Of a stretch of 10,999 nt of DNA, positions 6,263-10,999 are shown in pieces. The notes beneath the pieces are model-generated. The model made no database searches, was not told the DNA's origin, and saw only the letters and a program-made list of their open reading frames with translations. The stretch's first letter is position 1, and each line of letters starts with the position of its first letter. The stretch is from Tannerella sp. (GTDB lineage: Bacteria; Bacteroidota; Bacteroidia; Bacteroidales; Tannerellaceae), in contig JAITMT010000126.1 of the NCBI GenBank assembly GCA_031277235.1, positions 1 through 10,999 on the forward strand. The letters are read 5' to 3'. The position numbers and the translations under genes were made by a program.

Positions 6263-6325
6263 AATTATGTTGTTTGAGGTTAATTGTTCCCATGCGTAAA
6301 ACTCCAAAGGTTAAAAAAATTTCCA

Positions 6326-6333
6326 CAAAGATA
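6326..6333 (-). promoter_or_regulatory. -7 element of the isomerase/oxidoreductase unit
   Basis: The minus strand reads TATCTTTG, matching TAnnTTTG, about 64 bases before ATG 6262. No good TTTG lies at the expected -33. TTTTAATGCAG (minus strand, 6352-6362) occupies that region and is partly like the 18-bp boxes at 7898-8007, which is a weak lead only. Confidence 0.45.
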
Positions 6334-6606
6334 ATTGATATTTTTAAGAGGCTGCATTAAAAAACAAAAGATTTTTTCAAAAAAAATACAGTTTCCTGAA
6401 TATCAATACATTAAATTTTATCTGCCAATCAAAAAATAGGAAGGTCAACAATCCGCGGGATACTTCCGGCATGGGGAAAACATTTTCACGTTACAGAGGT
6501 CGTTTTGTTCTTAAAGTTAAGTGAAAATGAGATTTGAAATGTAAAAGCCTGTGGAAGGGAGCAGAGGCGGTTTTTTCGATTTTTTTGAAAATAATCGCAC
6601 CAAAAG
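6334..6606. other. Intergenic, AT-rich, no gene seen
   Basis: About 270 bases of AT-rich DNA lie between the isomerase promoter and the tRNA-Lys promoter. The only structures I see are a 9-bp inverted repeat CATTTTCAC/GTGAAAATG (6481-6489 and 6521-6529, 31 bases apart) and a loose GGAAG...CTTCC pairing at 6440-6468. Neither has a clear role. Short open frames here have no coding character. Confidence 0.5.
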
Positions 6607-6637
6607 TTTGGATTCAAAAAAATAATCCTTACCTTTG
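6607..6637 (+). promoter_or_regulatory. Promoter of tRNA-Lys
   Basis: TTTG (6607-6610), exactly 19 bases, then TACCTTTG (6630-6637): a full match to the Bacteroidota -33/-7 consensus. The leader to the tRNA would be about 20 nt. Confidence 0.8.
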
Positions 6638-6665
6638 CGCCCGCATTTGTAAAAATTTTCACGGA

Positions 6666-6738
6666 GATTTGCTAGCTCAGCAGGTAGAGCACATCCCTTT
6701 TAAGGATGGGGTCCTGGGTTCGAATCCCAGGCAAATCA
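6666..6738 (+). tRNA. tRNA-Lys (TTT)
   Basis: The acceptor stem is GATTTGC/GCAAATC. The D arm is GCTC...GAGC. The anticodon stem CATCC/GGATG encloses CTTTTAA, giving anticodon TTT (Lys). The T arm is CTGGG-TTCGAAT-CCCAG and the discriminator is A at 6738. CCA is not encoded. All stems are perfect. Confidence 0.97.
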
Positions 6739-6743
6739 CTAAG

Positions 6744-6773
6744 GGGTCAAGCGTCATTTCGACAACATGACCC
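6744..6773. terminator. Weak stem-loop between tRNA-Lys and the OYE gene
   Basis: GGGTCA (6744-6749) pairs with TGACCC (6768-6773), with GTC/GAC possible inside the loop. No T-run follows on either strand, so this is at best a weak terminator or processing signal between the two converging transcripts. Confidence 0.3.
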
Positions 6774-6797
6774 ACCTTAACCGACTGACAGACAATA

Positions 6798-7814
6798 TCA
6801 AAATCCTCTAAATCCCCGCTCGTACATTTTGGGAATAAACCGATCTGTTTTGTTCGCGTGCGCAGCGTTCAAAACCCAGTACGGATTTCTCAACAGGGCA
6901 CGTCCGAGCGCTACAAGGTCGGCGCGGTTGTTTTCAAGAATTTCTTCGGCAAGGGCAGGACTGTCTATCAAGCCGACTGCGATGGTCGGCATGCCGCACT
7001 GTTCCCTGATAATTCTCGAAAATTCCACCTGATAGCCGGGATACGCCTTGACGGGATTTTCCGTCAATCCACCCGAACTCACATGTACGAGGTCTATCCG
7101 ATCTTTTACCTGATTGATGATTTCAATCATTTCATGGACGTCAATGCCGCCTTCCGCATAGTCGGACGCCGAAACGCGAATTTGCACCGGCACATCGGCA
7201 GGAAGGACTTCCCGGATACCTTCGAGAATGAGTTTCAGAAACTTGACACGATTTTCGAGCGAACCGCCAAACTCGTCCGTACGCCTGTTGGTGAGCGGCG
7301 ACAAAAACTCGTGAACCAGATAGCCGTGCGCAGCATGGACTTCTATCACGTCAAAGCCCGCCTGAACTGCCCGCCGAGCCGCCGCTTTGAAGTCATCAAC
7401 CTTTTGCAGGATTTCCTGTTTCGTCAATTCGTGCGGAACGCCGTAATCGCTGCTAAAAGCCAAAGGACTGGGCGCTACGATGTTAGCCCTGTCAAAACCC
7501 TTGCGTCCCGCATGGGCAATTTGCAAAGCCATTTTAGCGCCGTATTGATGGCACATTTCGATTAACGGCTGAAAACTGTCTCTCTGCGCATCGTTCCAGA
7601 TTCCCAGATCGGACGGTTCGATACGCCCTTCGGGAGAGACGGCTGTCGCTTCAACAATGATTAAACCAACTCCGCCGGCAGCCCGCGCTGCGTAATGCAC
7701 AAAATGTTTTTGGTTGGCAAGCCCGTTTTCCGCCGAAAACATGCACATGGGCGGCATCACGATTCTGTTTCTGAGCGAAAGATTTCTAATACGGTATTCT
7801 TCAAATAATTTCAT
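6798..7814 (-). CDS. Old Yellow Enzyme family NADPH dehydrogenase, YqjM/NamA type
   Basis: The 338-residue protein is colinear with, and as far as I recall the same length as, Bacillus YqjM (NamA), an FMN-dependent ene-reductase that reduces alpha,beta-unsaturated carbonyls with NADPH. It starts with MKLFEEYRIRNLSLRNRIVMPPMCMFS, where Cys24 matches the redox-tuning cysteine of the thermophilic-like OYE class. The usual Tyr two residues later is Phe26. The substrate-anion pair is His160/His163 in VHAAHGYLVHEFLSPL, followed by the NRRTDEFGGSLENR block. GRALLRNPYW (304-313) contributes to the FMN phosphate site. An Arg (336) lies near the C-terminus, where YqjM places an arginine that reaches the partner subunit. 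No signal peptide is present, so it is cytoplasmic. It is transcribed divergently from the enolase-superfamily gene and appears to share its control region. Confidence 0.9.
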   Translation of the reverse strand: MKLFEEYRIRNLSLRNRIVMPPMCMFSAENGLANQKHFVHYAARAAGGVGLIIVEATAVSPEGRIEPSDLGIWNDAQRDSFQPLIEMCHQYGAKMALQIAHAGRKGFDRANIVAPSPLAFSSDYGVPHELTKQEILQKVDDFKAAARRAVQAGFDVIEVHAAHGYLVHEFLSPLTNRRTDEFGGSLENRVKFLKLILEGIREVLPADVPVQIRVSASDYAEGGIDVHEMIEIINQVKDRIDLVHVSSGGLTENPVKAYPGYQVEFSRIIREQCGMPTIAVGLIDSPALAEEILENNRADLVALGRALLRNPYWVLNAAHANKTDRFIPKMYERGFRGF

Positions 7815-7850
7815 GAAAACAAATTTTATAAATTATTCAATTTGAAATTA

Positions 7851-7884
7851 CAAAGGTAATAAAAATTTTCTTTCCGTATACAAT
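7851..7884 (-). promoter_or_regulatory. Probable promoter of the OYE gene
   Basis: The minus strand has TACCTTTG (7851-7858), with ATTG (7881-7884) 22 bases upstream. The spacer is longer than the 19 bases seen at other promoters in the window, which suits a promoter needing an activator. The 18-bp box at 7898-7915 lies 13 bases further upstream. Confidence 0.5.
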
Positions 7885-7897
7885 TTTGGTCTTTTTC

Positions 7898-8007
7898 AGC
7901 ATAACCGCATCAAAACATGACTTTTCTATTGGTAGAAAACCGTGTCCAACGGTACATTATTCAGTCTGCCGGCAACATTTTTCACAATATTTTGATGCAG
8001 TTATGCT
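7898..8007. promoter_or_regulatory. Paired 18-bp boxes in a divergent promoter region (putative operator)
   Basis: AGCATAACCGCATCAAAA (7898-7915) and TTTTGATGCAGTTATGCT (7990-8007) are reverse complements except at one base. Read towards each gene, both are TTTTGATGC(A/G)GTTATGCT placed just upstream of the -33 element: 13 bases before that of the OYE gene and 7 before that of the enolase-superfamily gene. Between them lies a perfect small palindrome TTTTCTA-TTGG-TAGAAAA (7922-7939) and ACCG...CGGT (7939-7953). The layout suggests a regulator controlling both genes; a miniature inverted-repeat element is the alternative. Confidence 0.6.
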
Positions 8008-8014
8008 ATCCTAT

Positions 8015-8045
8015 TTTGCCGGTTGAAGATTTTTTCATATCTTTG
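8015..8045 (+). promoter_or_regulatory. Promoter of the enolase-superfamily gene
   Basis: TTTG (8015-8018), 19 bases, then TATCTTTG (8038-8045): a full consensus match. The start codon follows 26 bases after the -7 element. Confidence 0.8.
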
Positions 8046-8071
8046 CCTCTGTTTCTTTTAATAATATACGC

Positions 8072-9370
8072 ATGAAAACAACCAATCGCCGTCAATTCAT
8101 CACCTCTGCCGTAGCCGGCGGAATGGCTCTTTCCGGCTTGCCGCTCATGTCTTTTCGCGCGTCCGGCAGCAAATCTTCCTTTTCGGAGGATGAACTCAAA
8201 TCCCGTTTCGACCAACTGGATCATGTACTGAAACAGCCGGTTTTGAAAAAGAAACTCTTCCCCGAGCCGGTCATGATCGAATCGCTCGAACTGTTGCAGT
8301 ACAACAACAGTTATTTGTGCCGCGTCCGTTCCAAAGACGGAGCGGAAGGTCTTTCGGTGGCTCATCCCGACATCGTTGTCTTTGCCCCGATTTTTACGCG
8401 GAGATTGCGTTCGTTTTTTATCGGTCAGGATGCCAGGGAGTTAGACCTCATGCTTGAAACCGTCATACGCTATAACCTGAACTATCGGCTGGAGGGCATG
8501 GCGCTCGGTCTTCCGCTGGCAACCATCGAATTTGCCATTCTGGACATGCTGGGGAAAATTGCCGGAAAACCTGTGGCACAACTGATTGGAGAAATACACA
8601 ATCCGTATGTGGGACTTTATATGGCGACCGAATTTCGGGAATTGCCGCTGGAAGAACATTTTGCGCGCATCAGGGAAGAAGTGGCGCGATACGATGTTAA
8701 TGCGCTGAAAATCAAGGTTGGATTCATGTGGGGAGGTAATCGGGATATTCATTATCGGGGAATACCCGGAAAATCCGAAAAACTGATTCCGATGGTGCGG
8801 GAATTTTACGGCAAAAACATGGCGCTGTATGCCGACGCCAACGGTTATTACGATGTTGCGGACGCCATAAGAATAGGCAGGATGCTGGAAGAAAACAACT
8901 ATGCGTATTTTGAGGAGCCTGTCATGTTCAATTATTTTGAAGATATTAAAAAACTCTCCGACGAACTGACGATTCCCATTGCCAATGGCGAACAGGATCA
9001 GGGTTTTTACAATTTCCGGTGGCTGCTGGCGCATGACGGAATAGATATTGTTCAGCCCGACACGTACTATTTTGGCGGTTTTATCCGTTCGATGAAAGTC
9101 GCTCTCATGGCGCAGATTTTTGGAAAAACCTGCGTTCCGCACATGTCGGGCGGCGGATTGGGATTTTTGTACAACGCCGTTTTTGTGTCGGCGCTACCCA
9201 ATGCCGACCCGCATCACGAATTTAAGAGTTTCGACACGAATGTGGTTTACGAATGTCCCACCGCCCCTCCCAAAGTGGAAAACGGAAAGATGAAAGCGCC
9301 GACGGGACCCGGTATGGGCGTAGTTATTGACCCCGAATTTGTGGCGAAGCATGAAGCGGTGGTGCGGTAG
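8072..9370 (+). CDS. Mandelate racemase/muconate lactonizing enzyme family protein with Tat signal
   Basis: The 432-residue protein starts with a twin-arginine signal (NRRQFITSAVAGGMALSG), so it is probably exported folded. The body is an enolase-superfamily enzyme with the barrel motifs in order. K-x-K is Lys213/Lys215 (ALKIKVG). The metal ligands are Asp255 (ADANGYY), Glu281 (FEEPV) and Glu307 (ANGEQD). The Asp330 (QPD) and His357 (VPHMSGG) dyad marks the mandelate racemase subgroup. Such enzymes abstract a proton alpha to a carboxylate and usually racemise or dehydrate sugar acids with Mg2+. All catalytic positions are intact, so it is likely active; the substrate is not predictable here. 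ATG 8072 follows the promoter closely and there is no Shine-Dalgarno. Its 3' end lies 15 bases from the convergent HEPN gene, with no terminator visible between them. Confidence 0.88.
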   Translation: MKTTNRRQFITSAVAGGMALSGLPLMSFRASGSKSSFSEDELKSRFDQLDHVLKQPVLKKKLFPEPVMIESLELLQYNNSYLCRVRSKDGAEGLSVAHPDIVVFAPIFTRRLRSFFIGQDARELDLMLETVIRYNLNYRLEGMALGLPLATIEFAILDMLGKIAGKPVAQLIGEIHNPYVGLYMATEFRELPLEEHFARIREEVARYDVNALKIKVGFMWGGNRDIHYRGIPGKSEKLIPMVREFYGKNMALYADANGYYDVADAIRIGRMLEENNYAYFEEPVMFNYFEDIKKLSDELTIPIANGEQDQGFYNFRWLLAHDGIDIVQPDTYYFGGFIRSMKVALMAQIFGKTCVPHMSGGGLGFLYNAVFVSALPNADPHHEFKSFDTNVVYECPTAPPKVENGKMKAPTGPGMGVVIDPEFVAKHEAVVR

Positions 9371-9385
9371 TTGCGGGGGAAAATG

Positions 9386-9787
9386 TCACATTGTTATCAG
9401 TTTTTCAATGGTGGAAATAAATTGCCGGGCAGGTTCCAAACGGGATTCTACGTCTTCTTTGCTTACATCTTTTAATTCATCATAATCTCCCGCCTGTCGA
9501 AATTCAAACAAATCCCGAAACAACTTACCTTCCTGTTGGCTAATTATTCCTGTCTTAATGAAATGTAAGGAAAAAATTGTAATAATCCCTTTGTGGGTTT
9601 GCGTTTCAAATCCGTTTTTCAATAACAATGCACTGACCATATAGTAACAGGCATAATATAAACGATTGGCGGCTGTCCGGTAAAATCCATTTTGAATATG
9701 AACAGGTACTTCATTCACTGTTTCATGCGCACGCTCTGTTTTTACGGTAATTAATGCCTTGATTTCGTCTTCTGTCAATCCCATCAT
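9386..9787 (-). CDS. HEPN domain protein (putative toxin of an MNT/HEPN pair)
   Basis: The protein is 133 residues from ATG 9787. An in-frame TTG at 9793 would overlap the upstream stop, and ATG 9784 is an equal alternative. It is all-helical and has the landmarks of the HEPN family: AANRLYYACYYMVSALLLKNG, then THKGIITIFSLHFIKTG, and the FEFRQAGDYDE block with the Arg and the Asp-Tyr typical of the family. HEPN proteins are often RNases; partner MNT enzymes can inactivate them by AMP transfer to a tyrosine. The gene begins two bases after the stop of the nucleotidyltransferase gene, so the two are translationally coupled. Base composition is more AT-rich than in the metabolic genes, which could mean later acquisition. 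Toxin activity is inferred from pairing only. Confidence 0.82.
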   Translation of the reverse strand: MMGLTEDEIKALITVKTERAHETVNEVPVHIQNGFYRTAANRLYYACYYMVSALLLKNGFETQTHKGIITIFSLHFIKTGIISQQEGKLFRDLFEFRQAGDYDELKDVSKEDVESRLEPARQFISTIEKLITM

Positions 9788-9789
9788 TG

Positions 9790-10101
9790 TCAATTTATAA
9801 AAATCCCATCCCTATTCACATTTTTATAAAAAGGCGTAATTCTTTTCCTTTCCCATTCTTTGTTCGAATACAGTTTCACACTCAAATAAGTGTTGTAGTC
9901 AATTCCCAAGAGATAAAAGGGATAAGCGTAATCATTCGAATCGTCATAAGTGATTTTCTCTTTATCAAGCACCATCAGCAAATCCCAATCGCTGTCTTCC
10001 CGTGCGTCGCCGCGCGCTTGCGAGCCGAACAGGATGAGCCGGTCGTTGGGTATGATTTGGCGTTTAAGAGCCGTTATTTTTTCTAAAATTTCCTGATTCA
10101 T
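9790..10101 (-). CDS. MNT-type nucleotidyltransferase (putative antitoxin)
   Basis: The 103-residue protein is a minimal nucleotidyltransferase. LILFGSQARGDAREDSDWDLL (22-42) contains the G-S-x-x-R-G motif (Gly26-Ser27, Arg30-Gly31) and the catalytic D-x-D (Asp38, Asp40). Length and motif spacing match the MNT partners of HEPN toxins, which in studied cases AMPylate the toxin. It lies 10 bases downstream of the prs stop, on the same strand, and ends directly before the HEPN gene. The pair may therefore be read from the prs promoter, since no separate -7 element fits in the 10-base gap. Confidence 0.85.
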   Translation of the reverse strand: MNQEILEKITALKRQIIPNDRLILFGSQARGDAREDSDWDLLMVLDKEKITYDDSNDYAYPFYLLGIDYNTYLSVKLYSNKEWERKRITPFYKNVNRDGIFIN

Positions 10102-10111
10102 AACGCTATAA

Positions 10112-10999
10112 TTATTTTATCGTATAAAGCGAACTGATGGATTCATTGTTGCAGACGCGGCGGACGGCTTCGGCGAAGATGTCGGCTACGGAAACGACCG
10201 TCACTTTGTCGCACGGTTTGTTGTACGGTATGGAATCGGTGAAAATCATTTCTTTCAGCGCCGAATCCTGGACTCGCCGGGTGGCGGGATCGGACATTAC
10301 GGCGTGACTGACCATGGCGCGTACCGAACGGGCGCCGTTGGCAATCATCAAATCGGCGGCTTTCGTGATGGTGCCTGCCGTATCCACAATATCGTCCACC
10401 AGAAGCACGTCCCTGTCCTCGACGTCTCCGATGATGCGCATGTCAGCCACTTCATTGGCTTGCTGGCGCGTTTTGTGGCATATCACCATCGGTACCCTGA
10501 GAAATTTGGCATAACTGCTGGCGCGTTTTGAACCGCCCACGTCGGGGGTTGCCATGATCAGATTATCCATCGGAAGATTCGCCCGGATATATTCCAGAAA
10601 AACGGACGAAGCGTACAAATGGTCAACGGGAACATTGAAAAATCCCTGTATCTGATCGGCGTGCAAATCCATTGTAATCAACCGGTTGAGACCTGCCACG
10701 CCCAACAAGTCCGCAATCAGTTTTGCGCCGATGGAGACGCGCGGCTTGTCCTTGCGATCCTGGCGCGCCCAGCCGAAATAGGGAATCACCGCCACGATGG
10801 AATTTGCCGACGCCCGTTTGGCAGCGTCCATCATCAACAGCAGTTCCATCAGATTGTCGGAACTTGGAAAAGTGGATTGCACGAGAAACACATTTTTCCC
10901 GCGGATACTTTCTTCGTACGACACGCTAAACTCGCCGTCTGCGAAGTGCTGAATGTTCATTTGCCCAAGCGGGCAGTCAAGACTTTTGCAGATTTTCTC
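10112..10999 (-). CDS. prs: Ribose-phosphate pyrophosphokinase (PRPP synthetase), 5' end cut by window
   Basis: The open frame continues to the window edge (EKICKSLDCPLGQ before the first internal Met at 10960), so that Met is not the start. 295 residues are present and about 15-20 are missing. The enzyme makes PRPP from ribose 5-phosphate and ATP for nucleotide, His and Trp synthesis. Fragment landmarks are the catalytic flexible loop RQDRKDKPR (79-87), the Mg/ATP motif DLHADQIQGFF (111-121), and the PRPP-binding loop VLLVDDIVDTAGT (198-210). HFADGEFSVSYEESIRG near the start is also typical. The enzyme is cytoplasmic and essential in most bacteria. The MNT/HEPN genes follow after 10 bases. 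Confidence 0.96.
   Translation of the reverse strand, partial: EKICKSLDCPLGQMNIQHFADGEFSVSYEESIRGKNVFLVQSTFPSSDNLMELLLMMDAAKRASANSIVAVIPYFGWARQDRKDKPRVSIGAKLIADLLGVAGLNRLITMDLHADQIQGFFNVPVDHLYASSVFLEYIRANLPMDNLIMATPDVGGSKRASSYAKFLRVPMVICHKTRQQANEVADMRIIGDVEDRDVLLVDDIVDTAGTITKAADLMIANGARSVRAMVSHAVMSDPATRRVQDSALKEMIFTDSIPYNKPCDKVTVVSVADIFAEAVRRVCNNESISSLYTIK

Noticed and set aside
6481..6529. CATTTTCAC/GTGAAAATG inverted repeat as a terminator or operator
   Set aside because: Nine bases separated by 31 in AT-rich DNA, without a T-run or placement beside a promoter.
6534..6770. 78-codon plus-strand frame
   Set aside because: It runs through the tRNA-Lys gene and its promoter.
6858..7565. 235-codon plus-strand open frame
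   Set aside because: Antisense shadow of the YqjM-type gene.
8441..9142. 233-codon minus-strand open frame
   Set aside because: Antisense to the enolase-superfamily gene with its full catalytic motif set; no domain or start signal of its own.

Overview
The window looks like a chromosomal segment of a member of the Bacteroidota, probably Bacteroidales. Four things support this. Several genes are preceded by the Bacteroidota-type promoter (TTTG, about 19 bp, TAnnTTTG). Start codons lack Shine-Dalgarno sequences and have AT-rich leaders. The housekeeping proteins (HPF/RaiA, S15, PRPP synthetase) read like Bacteroidales homologues. One gene belongs to the large MG2/carboxypeptidase-like/TonB-plug family typical of this phylum. 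The window is a mosaic of conserved core genes (hpf end, tRNA-Asn, rpsO, tRNA-Lys, prs) and accessory metabolic genes, with repeat-rich intergenic DNA.

Layout: 1-252 is the 3' end of a ribosome hibernation factor gene. 253-546 is intergenic DNA with two hairpins and a copy of a repeat seen again near 5 kb. 577-2852 is one gene for an exported MG2/plug-like protein, split by a -1 frame change near an A6 tract at 1268-1273. 2884-2915 is a probable bidirectional terminator, then tRNA-Asn(GTT) on the minus strand, then divergent promoters and rpsO. A terminator at 3505-3543 separates rpsO from a minus-strand pair: a sugar phosphate isomerase/epimerase-like TIM barrel (5273-6262) followed by an exported, probably lipid-anchored Gfo/Idh/MocA oxidoreductase (3552-4904). 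The 368 bp between these two genes is filled by a composite of palindromic repeats. tRNA-Lys(TTT) follows at 6666-6738.

Next come two divergent genes: a YqjM/NamA-type Old Yellow Enzyme (6798-7814, minus) and a Tat-signal-bearing enolase-superfamily protein of the mandelate racemase type (8072-9370, plus). Their shared intergenic region holds two 18-bp boxes that differ at one base. Each box points the same way relative to the promoter it lies beside, so this looks like a shared operator arrangement. The window ends with prs (minus strand, 5' end cut by the window), followed closely downstream by an MNT nucleotidyltransferase / HEPN pair that resembles a type VII-like toxin-antitoxin module.

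The dehydrogenase, isomerase and enolase-superfamily genes suggest catabolism of a sugar or sugar acid, with oxidation or dehydration partly outside the cytoplasm. No substrate can be read from the sequence. I found no CRISPR array, insertion sequence, integrase or clear new multi-gene system. The most promising unexplained signals are the paired 18-bp boxes at 7898-8007, the repeat composite at 4943-5270 with its relative near 304, and the frame change in the MG2/plug gene.
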